A stretch of DNA of 64,000 bases from Okeania sp. SIO2B3 (GTDB lineage Bacteria > Cyanobacteriota > Cyanobacteriia > Cyanobacteriales > Microcoleaceae): contig NZ_JAAHGH010000012.1 of NCBI RefSeq assembly GCF_010672525.1, forward strand, positions 62,001 to 126,000. The letters run 5' to 3'. How positions within the stretch are numbered: position 1 is the first letter of the stretch; every line of letters begins with the position of its first letter. The notes under the pieces are model-generated. The model saw nothing but the letters and a program-made list of their open reading frames with translations. It did not search any database and was not told where the DNA came from. The position numbers were made by a program, and so were the translations under genes. Of the stretch, positions 36,399 to 45,795 are shown piece by piece.

Positions 36399-36971
36399 AT
36401 GAATACCCAAAATATTCTCACTCTCTTCAAAAAGTCCATCAATATCTTAGGATTAATTTGTACTACCTTAGCGCTAATCTTTGCTAGTGCCTTTTATAGT
36501 CTACCCGCAGTAGCTAATCAGCAAGTAGTTAATCAACCTATACTAATTGCTTATGCTCAAGATATTGTATCAACTGCAGTAGAAGCAGGTAAATTCAATA
36601 CTTTAGCTGCGGCACTAGAAGCTGCTGATTTAGTAGAAGTGCTTCAAGAAGATGGTCCATTTACAGTTTTTGCACCTACTGATGAAGCATTTGCAGCTTT
36701 ACCACCAGGATTAGTAGAAGATTTATTACAGCCAGAAAACAAAGACACACTAATTGATGTTCTGACTTATCATGTAGTTTTTGGTAAGGTAATGTCTGGA
36801 GACTTAGAATCTGGAAAAGTAAGAACTATTGAAGGTGATGATATCTACGTTAGAGTTTCTAATGCAGGTGTAAAGGTGAATAACGCTAATGTAATTATTC
36901 CAGATGTACCTGCAACTAATGGTGTAATTCATGTTATTGATTCTGTGATTCTACCACTCAGATATAATTAG
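36399..36971 (+). CDS. Exported fasciclin (FAS1) domain protein, paralogue
   Basis: A 190-residue paralogue of the preceding gene. It has a signal peptide (about 1-43, YSLPAVAN) and one FAS1 domain with [25 protein letters not shown] and [15 protein letters not shown]. The two mature domains are very similar. A mobile element begins at the third base of its TAG stop codon, and its native terminator is displaced by 244 bases to 37274. Whether the transcript still reaches the terminator depends on read-through of the element. Confidence 0.92.
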   Translation: MNTQNILTLFKKSINILGLICTTLALIFASAFYSLPAVANQQVVNQPILIAYAQDIVSTAVEAGKFNTLAAALEAADLVEVLQEDGPFTVFAPTDEAFAALPPGLVEDLLQPENKDTLIDVLTYHVVFGKVMSGDLESGKVRTIEGDDIYVRVSNAGVKVNNANVIIPDVPATNGVIHVIDSVILPLRYN

Positions 36972-37214
36972 GGTTTGCTGAATAAATATCAAAGCACAAT
37001 TAAATAAAGGTTTGAAGGATTTTAGGTACTGAAAAAGTACCAGCTTTTCGGTTGATGGAGGGGAAAAAGTGAGAACTTTGGGATGATTATAATAGAAAAG
37101 TTAAGGGGTAATTATGAATAACCACTTATTCTACAACTCCCCGCTTATCCTAACTCTTAACTACTCCCTACTCCCTACTCCCTGCTTTAACAAAAAGACT
37201 TTTTCAGCAAACCC
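36971..37214. mobile_element. GGGYTTGCTGA-family MITE between fasciclin and its terminator
   Basis: A 244-base element with ends GGGTTTGCTGA and TCAGCAAACCC, flanked by TAATTA (36965-36970, 37215-37220). The interior has a run of CTCCCTA units. Confidence 0.85.
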
Positions 37215-37273
37215 TAATTAGTATTACATTCTATTATTAGCTATCAGTATCAAAAGGTAGAAATTTGAACATA

Positions 37274-37308
37274 CCTCATTCAGAAGTTAATTAAGAATGG
37301 GGTTTTTT
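37274..37308 (+). terminator. Displaced terminator of second fasciclin
   Basis: CCTCATTC (37274-37281) pairs with GAATGGGG (37295-37302), followed by six T. It matches the terminator at 36257. The remaining 37309-37679 interval holds a TACCA-like half-element near 37343 and the GC palindrome near 37400, but no gene. Confidence 0.8.
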
Positions 37309-37679
37309 AGTAAGTTTTATAAATTAAAGAAAGAAGCTATACCAGTTTGATAAATTTTTGCTACAAATATTTAGGTTATCGCTTAGGAGTCAAACCACCC
37401 CTCGCCCCTCCGCTGGAGGGGAAGACAGGAGTAATAAATCTTTAGTTTAAATATCCTTTTATAATCAAAGGGAAATTTGGTTAAATTATTTTAATTACCC
37501 TGATTATTTGAATTATTTCCGTTGGTTGCACAGAATTTCCGTTTTATCTAAGTAAACTAAAAAACCTTGGTTTTCTTCTATTTCTGATTTTTGTGTTTTT
37601 CCTTATTCATTACTTATACCAACGAAAATGATATAATTTTAATGCTAATCGCTGATAGCTGAATGCTAATTGCTAAAAT

Positions 37680-38870
37680 ATGAATTTGAGTTTCTGTATT
37701 ATTGTTAAAAATGAGGAAAAAAACTTGCCTCGATGTTTGGCAAGTGTGAAAAATGTAGTAGATGAAATGGTGGTGTTAGATACGGGTTCAACTGATCGAA
37801 CGCCAGAAATAGCTAAAGAATTTGGGGCAAAAGTACATTATTTTGAATGGTGTAATGATTTTGCAGCAGCAAGAAATGAATCTTTGAAATATGTTACGGG
37901 TGATTGGGTTTTAGTATTAGATGCTGATGAATATCTTTCACCAAAAATAGCTCCACATATTCAGGAAGCAATTAAGAGCGATCGCTACATTTTAATTAAT
38001 TTAATTAGAGAGGAAATAGGGGCACAACAATCTCCTTATTCTTTGGTTTCTCGTCTGTTTAGAAATCATCCTGAAATAAAATTTTCTCGACCTTATCACG
38101 CTATAGTTGATGATAGTATTACTGAGATTTTGGCGAAGGAATCTCACTGGGAAATAGCTTCGTTGCCAGAAATAGCAGTTTTACATGAGGGTTATCAAAA
38201 GGGAGAAATTACTTCTAAAAATAAACTGCAAAGAGCAAAAGCATCTATGGAAAGTTATTTTAGTAATCATCCTAATGATGTTTATGTTTGTAGTAAGTTA
38301 GGTGCTTTGTATATAGAAATTGGGGAAAAACAGAAAGGAATGGAATTGTTATTTCGAGGTTTACAAGACCCCCAGATAGATAAGACAATTTTGTATGAGC
38401 TGCATTATCACTTAGCTATTGCCTATCGACAACAACAAGATAGAGAAATGGCAAAGAGTCATTATAAAATAGCAATAGAATTAAATGTTATGCCTAAATT
38501 AAAGTTGGGAGCATACAATAATTTGGGTAGTTTGTTGAAGGAAGAAGGAAATTTACAGGATGCAAAAATTAACTATGAAATTGCTTTACAGATAGACCCT
38601 AATTTTGCAGTTGCTCACTATAACCGAGGAATGGTATTGAAAGAAATTGGTTGGTTTACCGAAGCGATCGCTTCTTATCAAAAGGCAATTAAGCTTGATA
38701 GTAATTATGCAGAAGCTTATCAAAATTTGGGAGTTGTATTGTTGAAAGTTGGTCAAGTTCCAGAAAGTTTAGAGGCGTTTAGGAAGGCTATTAGTTTACA
38801 TGAAAAATATAATCCTCTGGAGGCAAAGCGAATTAGGCAAGGGTTAGATTCAATGGGTTTTGTGTTGTAG
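37680..38870 (+). CDS. GT2 glycosyltransferase with C-terminal TPR repeats
   Basis: A 396-residue cytoplasmic protein. The N-terminal half is a family 2 glycosyltransferase: LSFCIIVKNEEKNLPRCLAS, VVLDTGSTDRTPEIA, FAAARNESLK and the metal-binding DADEY near residue 82 in VLVLDADEY. The C-terminal half (about 210-390) has TPR units, clearest in NNLGSLLKEEGNLQDAKINY and AHYNRGMVLKEIG. This SPBc2/SunS-like arrangement is common in cyanobacteria and is thought to modify proteins or glycans; the acceptor is unknown. It is a single gene. Confidence 0.88.
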   Translation: MNLSFCIIVKNEEKNLPRCLASVKNVVDEMVVLDTGSTDRTPEIAKEFGAKVHYFEWCNDFAAARNESLKYVTGDWVLVLDADEYLSPKIAPHIQEAIKSDRYILINLIREEIGAQQSPYSLVSRLFRNHPEIKFSRPYHAIVDDSITEILAKESHWEIASLPEIAVLHEGYQKGEITSKNKLQRAKASMESYFSNHPNDVYVCSKLGALYIEIGEKQKGMELLFRGLQDPQIDKTILYELHYHLAIAYRQQQDREMAKSHYKIAIELNVMPKLKLGAYNNLGSLLKEEGNLQDAKINYEIALQIDPNFAVAHYNRGMVLKEIGWFTEAIASYQKAIKLDSNYAEAYQNLGVVLLKVGQVPESLEAFRKAISLHEKYNPLEAKRIRQGLDSMGFVL

Positions 38871-38979
38871 GGATATAAATAAATTATTGGCAAAATTTAT
38901 CAAGTTTAAGTAATAAAAAGTTCTCAGGTTTAAGTAATATTAAGCTACATAACTATAATAGTAGTAAATCCTCAGCATT

Positions 38980-39498
38980 TTAGTATCTGAAAGGTTCTAC
39001 TCCCCATGCTTCTGGAAGCCAGTATATACCAGTCTTATTAAATGCCTTGAAAAAGATTTTTTTTGCTTTCTGATGTAGCTTATCAATATTACGATAATTG
39101 TAAACTGGTCGAATAACTTCTGCGGGGGATGTTCTGATGTTATATTTTGCTAATAAACTTAGGATAGTTTTACCTCCTCTACCTGCTTCTCCACTGTGAT
39201 TAATATTGCAACAACCTATAGCAACTAAAACTGTAATCTGTAGTAATGAATCAGGCTCTTTAACAATTAAAAATACATCTAGAGCACCTAAAAATTATCC
39301 TTGTTCAGCTTTTTTTAATAGGAAAGATGCAGGGTTTTCTGATGATTCAGCATAAATAAACCAATCGGGAGGCAGATTTTCAGGTCTATTTTCTCCCATC
39401 AATATACAACCAACAATTGATTCTGGCTTGTGTTCAATTAAAGTTAAAATGGGAATAATAGATACTGTGGTTCCTTCTTGAAAAAAAATGAAATTCAT
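38980..39498 (-). pseudogene. Hypothetical gene with one internal stop codon
   Basis: Reading from the ATG at 39498 the frame runs 67 codons to a TAA at 39295-39297. It then stays open in the same frame for another 104 codons to a TAA at 38980. The downstream part (LGALDVFLIVKEPDSLLQIT, NHSGEAGRGGKTILSLLAKY, TGIYWLPEAWGVEPFRY) is as protein-like as the upstream part (PENLPPDWFIYAESSENPAS), so this was one gene of about 172 codons. I do not recognise the family. A sequencing error or stop-codon read-through are alternatives. Confidence 0.65.
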
Positions 39499-39817
39499 TA
39501 TTGCTATTTATCAAATTTTCTACAATAAACTAATATCATATATTAATCGGGGTGTCAAATTATAGCGGTTTTCACTCATTTTGACTACAAAAAGGTAGAC
39601 CTTGATCGGATATGCTTAAAAATAGCCAGTCTAGTTCATTTTAGATAGTTATTTATATCGTTTTTCCATTTTTTAAAATATTTATCCCTTCTTCCTTCTT
39701 CCCTCTTCCTTCTTTCGTACGGACGTTGCATAAGGGCGTCCCTACCATGTGTAACAAACATTTATAAAATTGGTATCACAGGTGTTAAAAAAAAATCAAT
39801 AATTTGAGTCAATAAAG

Positions 39818-41047
39818 ATGATTATTTGTATCGATAAATTCAGGGATTTTGAGCATAATAAATTAATTAGATTGATTTTTCTGACTGGAATACTATTTAT
39901 TTCTAGCTGTAATATATTACCCGAAACTAAAACAGAAAAACTATCAGAAACTTTACCTGTAGAATCACCTCAACCAACTCAACCAACTCCCTACGTTACC
40001 GAGGCAAAATTAATAGCGGTTGGAGATATTATGATGCACGGTATGCAAATCAAATCTGGTTATAATTCTCAAACTAAAACTTATTCTTATCAAGGTTTTT
40101 TCACAGAAGTAAAAGATATTTTATCTGCTGGTGATTGGGTAATTGGTAATCTAGAAACAACATTAGCAGGACCAGAATCTGAATATACTGGATATCCTTT
40201 ATTTAATGCTCCGGCAACATTAGCTGATGCTATTAAATGGGCAGGTTTTAATATTTTAAGTACTGCTAATAATCATTCATTAGATAGACGAGAAAAAGGT
40301 CTGTTAAAAACTCTAGAAAATTTACGCGATCGCGACATTTATCCAGTAGGTACGGCAGCGTCTTTAGCAGAATCTCAAGAAATTTTAATAGTGGAAAAGA
40401 ATGAAATTTTGATGGCTTTCTTGGCTTACACTTATGGCACTAATGGTATCCCAATTCCTAAAGGCAAAGATTACTTGGTAAATTTAATTGACGAACAAAA
40501 AATTATTCAAGATATTAGTAAAGCAAAACAACAAGGAGCAGATATTGTGACAGTTTCTCTACATTTTGGCGCAGAATATCAGCGTTTACCTAATACTAAA
40601 CAAAAACAATTAGTGGAAAGTTTGGTTAATGGAGGAGCAGATATTATTTTAGGTAGTCATCCTCATGTAGTTCAACCCTATAAAATATTTAACGTCACAT
40701 CAAAAAATGGAGATACTCGTCAAGCAGTTGCGATTTATTCTATGGGTAATTTTATTTCCAATCAAACGAAAAAATATACTAAATTGGGAGTTATTTTTCA
40801 GGTTAATATTCAGAAAAGTTTTCCAGAAGAAACTATTGAAATTTCTGCTGTGGAAGGTTTACCGACATGGGTGCATCGTTATCGGAAAAATGGGAAATTA
40901 AACTTTCGGGTTTTACCATTAGAGGAAGTTGTTAATACTAAAAACGATCCTTTACTTAAGTCTAGAGATTATTCATTGCTAGAAAAATATTTAACTCAAA
41001 TGAATAGTCATATTAATTCCTTAAAAGAAGGAGTAGGGGTTCAATAA
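39818..41047 (+). CDS. CapA-family lipoprotein (PGA_cap metallophosphatase-like)
   Basis: A 409-residue protein with a lipoprotein signal (LIRLIFLTGILFISSC, lipidated Cys31). The CapA motifs are present: AVGDIMMHGMQIKSG near 67, GNLETTLAG near 105, STANNHSLDR near 145, and GSHPHVVQPY near 278. The fold is a calcineurin-like metallophosphatase variant; CapA is needed for poly-gamma-glutamate capsule export in Bacillus, but most cyanobacterial members have no capsule operon and unknown roles. A Pro/Thr-rich linker follows the lipid anchor. No partner genes are adjacent. Confidence 0.9.
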   Translation: MIICIDKFRDFEHNKLIRLIFLTGILFISSCNILPETKTEKLSETLPVESPQPTQPTPYVTEAKLIAVGDIMMHGMQIKSGYNSQTKTYSYQGFFTEVKDILSAGDWVIGNLETTLAGPESEYTGYPLFNAPATLADAIKWAGFNILSTANNHSLDRREKGLLKTLENLRDRDIYPVGTAASLAESQEILIVEKNEILMAFLAYTYGTNGIPIPKGKDYLVNLIDEQKIIQDISKAKQQGADIVTVSLHFGAEYQRLPNTKQKQLVESLVNGGADIILGSHPHVVQPYKIFNVTSKNGDTRQAVAIYSMGNFISNQTKKYTKLGVIFQVNIQKSFPEETIEISAVEGLPTWVHRYRKNGKLNFRVLPLEEVVNTKNDPLLKSRDYSLLEKYLTQMNSHINSLKEGVGVQ

Positions 41048-41104
41048 TAATTAATAATTAATAATTAATAATTAGGGTTTGCTGATTAACTCTAAAAGTA
41101 TTTA

Positions 41105-41296
41105 TACCAATTTCATAAAATATTGCAAAGCGTGAGGACACAGGGAACAAGGAACAGGGAACAGGAAACAGAGAAAGAAAAACATAAATATTAAAGAGGA
41201 AAAAAAGTGTAAATTTTAGAATTTATGGAATTTATAATTTTTTCTTTTAGGAATAAATCACAAATTAAGATGTAACTGCCTTTTTTGAATTTGGTA
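41105..41296. mobile_element. TACCA-family MITE (nested)
   Basis: Ends TACCAATTTC and AATTTGGTA, flanked by TTA (41102-41104, 41297-41299). A close relative of the copy at 53018. Confidence 0.85.
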
Positions 41297-41438
41297 TTAC
41301 AGATAAAGGTTGTAGCCTTTTTGCTGCGAAAAAAGTGTCAGCTTTTAACTCCTAATTTAATTGCCCAAAATACTAAAATTTTGAGCAGACAAGGACAGAA
41401 AAATTGAGCGACAATTCTTGCGACTGCCTTCTCTGTAA

Positions 41439-41665
41439 TACCAATTCCCATGCATTAGTGCTATATTTGCGCAATACTTCAGTTATCAACTAATTAGCAG
41501 AAGCAGAATCACTTTTTTGCTAATTTTAGCTAATTTAATATTCATTATTCTTATGTTTTATTCTCCCCCACTCCCCTACTCCCCTATTTCCCCTCCTGGG
41601 AGAGGGAGGTGCGAGGGGTGGGTCCCCTGCTCAACAAAATGTAGAAAAGTTTTTGAGAAATGGTA
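41439..41665. mobile_element. TACCA-family MITE (nested), 227-bp subtype
   Basis: Ends TACCAATTCC and AAATGGTA, flanked by TAA (41436-41438, 41666-41668). The same length and sequence type as 45886-46112, in opposite orientation. It carries the GC palindrome. Confidence 0.85.
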
Positions 41666-41914
41666 TAATTCCCATTCATTCTGACTCCTGACTCCTACCC
41701 TCCACAAAAAGACTTTTTCAGCAAACCCTAATTAATAATTACCGAATAATTAATAATTAAATAATTCTGGTTTAAAGCCTCCCCTTTCAAGGATCAAAAA
41801 AGAAATAATATTTCCTTTGGTAATTCCTGTATTACAAATAATAAAGTTCAGTAGACTAGAAAAGGTGAACATATTATTCTTAAGTGTAATATAAAACACT
41901 ATTATGAGGTGATT

Positions 41915-42307
41915 ATGCCTAGTTCTTCCACTGGTCCGCAGAAAATCAGTATTAACCCAAGTGGCAAGTTAGTAACAGTTGCTGCCTTTGCTCAATCAAG
42001 TGCTAATCAAACAGTAACAATTGTTGACTCTAATGGTAATGAAGTATTTTCTGCTTCTGGTAGCAGCAGAAGTGGTGGAGTATTCACCTATATCGGTGGT
42101 GGTAGCTTCACATCAGCAGGAGATGGAAATTACACAGTTACCCTAACCGAAGGTTCTGATATATTGGTAGGTGAAGACGCTATTATAGAAAAAGGCGAAG
42201 TATTTTTGCACCGATACTCTTTCATCACTAATGATGGTGGTTCTAATGCAAAACCCGACTTTAATGACCTTTTTGTGACTCTCTCTGTATTTGGTTACAC
42301 TGGTTAG
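41915..42307 (+). CDS. LecB (PA-IIL)-like calcium-dependent lectin candidate
   Basis: A 130-residue protein. I chose the ATG at 41915, preceded by GAGGTG, over an in-frame GTG six bases upstream. Residues 20-37 (VTVAAFAQSSANQTVTIV) closely resemble the start of Pseudomonas LecB (VTAFANSSGTQTVNV). Near the end, DGG...KPDFNDLFVTL matches LecB's calcium loop DGTDNDYNDAVVV, with D115, N117 and D118 in register. The chain ends in Gly (GYTG), as in LecB, whose terminal Gly is a calcium ligand in the partner subunit. LecB's N21 is replaced by Gln27. There is no signal peptide. Binding of fucose or mannose is an inference. DUF4114 proteins share the DxND loop and are the main alternative. Confidence 0.6.
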   Translation: MPSSSTGPQKISINPSGKLVTVAAFAQSSANQTVTIVDSNGNEVFSASGSSRSGGVFTYIGGGSFTSAGDGNYTVTLTEGSDILVGEDAIIEKGEVFLHRYSFITNDGGSNAKPDFNDLFVTLSVFGYTG

Positions 42308-42430
42308 TCCAGTAGGGTGCGTTAATGAAATGTAACGCACCGTCTATCGCAAATATTTCTGGCAAAAATAACTTTCCTTCATAACTGAAGTTACCAAATA
42401 TCAAGCATTTGCTCGAATAAATAATATTTA

Positions 42431-42671
<241 letters not shown>

Positions 42672-42746
42672 TATTTAGAAATAGAAAATCCAAGATATCG
42701 CAAAGTTTATAGTAATTGGTATTACTTCTGCTCTAAATGCCTTTAC

Positions 42747-43295
42747 CTAGAAACAGCATACAACCCAAGTACTTCCATGATGCCATTCACCGCCATATGT
42801 ATTCGGGTTTGAATACGGATCGCCCCACGGCCATGCATATTTCACAGTTTCATTACAACTCTTGTCATTAGGTATGTATTTGCCGTGCATATTATTATTT
42901 GATACCCACATGAAGGGTACTTGAGAACAACGTTTCTGTTCTCTATTATTGGCAGCACAAATCTCTTGTCCAGTCTTACCAAGATACGAAGGTGGTACAT
43001 GAGCAGCTAATGCTCCAGATACAGATGAGCAAAATTTATCAGCATCAGACTTTGTAACAATTGCTCTAACATTTTCAATAGATCCTAGAGAGGCAATTTT
43101 CCCTTTAGCTTCCTCCATTATTTTTTCAGTTTTTTTCTCAAAATCTTTTAGAGCTTTATCCTGTTCTTCTCTTATTTTCTCAGGTTTAAGGTTTTGAACT
43201 TCTGCATCTATTTTACCAAAATAGGCAGCTAAACCTACAATTGCAATTAGTAGTGTAACCAACGCCCCTAATTCAATCTTTCTCAGAGAATCCAC
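42747..43295 (-). CDS. Membrane-anchored coiled-coil protein with Cys/Trp-rich C-terminus
   Basis: A 182-residue protein from a GTG with GGAGGT seven bases upstream. A single transmembrane helix (about residues 8-25) is followed by a charged coiled coil (about 30-75). A C-terminal domain (about 90-182) has paired cysteines (FCSS, EICAANN, RCSQ, SCNE, final VVCCF) and the aromatic run KYAWPWGDPYSNPNTYGG. The cysteines suggest a disulphide-stabilised extracytoplasmic domain. I do not recognise the family. The gene lies next to the lectin candidate (convergent) and downstream of a large membrane protein. Confidence 0.6.
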   Translation of the reverse strand: MDSLRKIELGALVTLLIAIVGLAAYFGKIDAEVQNLKPEKIREEQDKALKDFEKKTEKIMEEAKGKIASLGSIENVRAIVTKSDADKFCSSVSGALAAHVPPSYLGKTGQEICAANNREQKRCSQVPFMWVSNNNMHGKYIPNDKSCNETVKYAWPWGDPYSNPNTYGGEWHHGSTWVVCCF

Positions 43296-43497
43296 TTTTT
43301 ACACCTCCAGCTAAATTTAATCCATAGCTTTTTTTATTCTAATTATCTATATAATTAGAACTTTTTTTAGCTGATAAATCAATTGTTTTTTTAGTATAAT
43401 TTCAAATACATTTAATTGTGCAAATATACCAATCTCCTCAAATTCCCCTCCCAGGAGGGGTTAGGGGTGGGTCTCCATCTCTCCATCTCCCCAAAAA

Positions 43498-43858
43498 GGT
43501 ACTTTATTAACCAGATTCTATATTGCTCTCATCTCCAGCTTTTAAATCAATTACTTCTGTAGGGATAATTTTCCCAATAGTTGTTTCCGCAGGTTGTAGA
43601 TTAGTTTGATTTGATGGTTTAACGTAACTATTTTTAATTTCTTCAAGCCAATTAATCATTAAAACTTCTATTTCTTCAAAAGTTTGTTTGTCTTGCAATT
43701 CTGATAGGAACTTAGTTGTAAATTGTTTGACTAACTTCTGTCTAAGTTTGATACTTACAGGATCTAGAGGTACATCTGTTTGATAAACTTTTTGTGGACT
43801 TCTAGCAATTGAACTTGATATTTGTATAACTAAATTATTGGCTATTTTATCCGGTAAG
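43498..43858 (-). pseudogene. Tandem copy of the 3' end of the 43871 gene
   Basis: About 361 bases here repeat 43862-44222 with an offset of 364. The copy encodes the same C-terminal part (QTFEEIEVLMINWLEEIKNS, ending SNIESG instead of SNIESR) but has no start or N-terminal part. The substitutions are few, so the duplication is fairly recent. It cannot produce the full protein. Confidence 0.8.
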
Positions 43859-43870
43859 CAGGGTACTTTA

Positions 43871-45790
43871 TTAACGAGATTCTATATTACTCCCATCTCC
43901 ATTTTTTAACTCAATTACTTCTGTAGGTATAATTTTCCCAATAGTTGTTTCCGCAGGTTGTAAATTAGTTTGATTTGATGGTTTAACGTAACTATTTTTA
44001 ATTTCCTCAAGCCAATTAATCATTAAAATTTCTATTTCTTCAAAAGTTTGTTTTTCTTGCAATTCTGATAGAAACTTAGTTGTAAATTGTTTAACTAACT
44101 TCTGTCTAAGTTTGATACTTACAGGGTCTGGAGGTACATCTGTTTGATAGACTTTTTGTGGACTTGTAGCAACTGTACTTGATATTTGTATCACTAAATT
44201 ATTGGCAATTTTATCCGGTAAACGACGTAAAAAAGGTATTTTTTGTAAACGTCTATATATAGATAACTGCTGCATAGACTTTTCAACCTGATAGCGTAAA
44301 AAATCTTCAATATCTGGATAAATTTCTGGAAGAACTCTACAAGCAGTTACTTCAAGTATATTATTAATAATTTCCTGAATGTTTCCATAGTCATTTTTAT
44401 CTACACCAACTTTATCTGATTTATTTTTTGATTCAAAAATAGCTTTTTTTAGAGAACCTTGACTAATATTATTCTGAAGCTGATTTATACTCCCACCTAC
44501 TACAACTTGAATTATTTCCTGAGCAAAACTACCAATAAGTTGGAATCGGATATTTGTGTAGAAATGTTTCATATCTGGCAATTTAACTTTCTGTAAACGA
44601 ATAAATACAGTAATTATTCGCAGCGAAGGTAGCCAAGGTTGTAGTAAAAAAACATCATACCAACGCTTTTTAACAGCACCCCATAAACTTAGATTAGAAC
44701 GACAACTGATTAGTAAAGTCCGCCCAATAAACTCTATCCAAAATATAATCATCCAAGGTAAATCTACTAACCAAAATCTATCTACAAATTCCCCATCCTT
44801 ACCTAAATCGCGAAAGTAAAAAGAGTGCATTAAAAACTGAATATTTTCTGAAAAAAAATCTAACTCTTCTTCCCATTGATATCTTTCTAGATATTGACGA
44901 CTCCAGAAGGTATTAAACGCTATTTTTGATGATTTATCTGCCAACAAAATTTCTGGTGCTAAATATTGGAGTAGGTTTAATGACTGTAAAATTTGAAGAG
45001 TAGGAGTTAAACTCATATTGCTATCTGGAATCTGGCTATAAATATGTTGCTTCATCCGGTATTTTATTTGAGTTAAAACTAAAATCTGATTAACTATCTG
45101 GAAATCATAATCTTTATCAATTAATTCCGTACTACGACCACGTAATTCTTTGAGTAAAGGTTCTGTTTCTTCTGCTTCTAGACCTTTTTTTTCGAGTAAT
45201 ATCTTCAGTTCACTAACTGCGATGAGATAATTTTGTGAGTCTCGGAATGGCTCTATTCCTTTAATTAAATCATACTGTAATTTCGGCTCATACAATAATA
45301 TTAGAGGGCGAATTTTTTGGTTGAAAAATGCTAACTGACTTTGCCAACCTTGTGTTTCTAAGTAATTTTCATCCCAAAACATCTGTACTGCTTGTGAAAA
45401 ACTTTCTCTTCTAGTATGAGTAGTGAATATTTGCCTAATTTTTGCTAAATTTCCATAATTATCAATAACTTTAAATGGAGGACGATTAATGAAAATTTCA
45501 AAGCTACTAATGCGTAAATCGTCTAATAAATTTTCTACTTTTGGTGACTCTAAACCATTCTTTTCTAACTCCTCTTGTAGATTATCTACTTTTTGGAGAT
45601 ATTTTTTTTGAGGAGTATCAGTAATTTTTTGTAAGTATAAATCTATTTTTAAGTACCAATGACGAATTTTTATATAGGTAATATCAAATATTATTAACAT
45701 TACATTAGCAAGAATTAGTAATGCCATAATTCGTTCACTCAATAATAGTAAACGTGAACGATGAGACTTAGGAAGTTTTTTGGATAACAT
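43871..45790 (-). CDS. Large membrane protein of unknown function
   Basis: A 639-residue protein. Hydrophobic segments are near residues 18-40 (IMALLILANVMLIIFDI) and 343-368 (LVDLPWMIIFWIEFIGRTLLIS), with a possible re-entrant stretch near 385-405 (FLLQPWLPSLRIITVFI). Between them lie long helical segments with two similar KGLE...EPLLKELR / NGLESPKVENLLDDLR motifs, suggesting an internal repeat. The layout (YDVFLLQPWLPSLR) recalls ion-channel-like cyanobacterial membrane proteins, but I see no selectivity filter. A mobile element begins at 45796, so the native leader is lost and no ribosome binding site is visible before the ATG. Confidence 0.65.
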   Translation of the reverse strand: MLSKKLPKSHRSRLLLLSERIMALLILANVMLIIFDITYIKIRHWYLKIDLYLQKITDTPQKKYLQKVDNLQEELEKNGLESPKVENLLDDLRISSFEIFINRPPFKVIDNYGNLAKIRQIFTTHTRRESFSQAVQMFWDENYLETQGWQSQLAFFNQKIRPLILLYEPKLQYDLIKGIEPFRDSQNYLIAVSELKILLEKKGLEAEETEPLLKELRGRSTELIDKDYDFQIVNQILVLTQIKYRMKQHIYSQIPDSNMSLTPTLQILQSLNLLQYLAPEILLADKSSKIAFNTFWSRQYLERYQWEEELDFFSENIQFLMHSFYFRDLGKDGEFVDRFWLVDLPWMIIFWIEFIGRTLLISCRSNLSLWGAVKKRWYDVFLLQPWLPSLRIITVFIRLQKVKLPDMKHFYTNIRFQLIGSFAQEIIQVVVGGSINQLQNNISQGSLKKAIFESKNKSDKVGVDKNDYGNIQEIINNILEVTACRVLPEIYPDIEDFLRYQVEKSMQQLSIYRRLQKIPFLRRLPDKIANNLVIQISSTVATSPQKVYQTDVPPDPVSIKLRQKLVKQFTTKFLSELQEKQTFEEIEILMINWLEEIKNSYVKPSNQTNLQPAETTIGKIIPTEVIELKNGDGSNIESR

Positions 45791-45795
45791 AGTTA

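Larger units (their letters stand above)
41075..41728. mobile_element. GGGYTTGCTGA-family MITE containing two nested TACCA elements
   Basis: Outer ends GGGTTTGCTGA and TCAGCAAACCC, flanked by TAATTA (41069-41074, 41729-41734). Its 654 bases are inflated by elements at 41105-41296 and 41439-41665. Confidence 0.85.
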
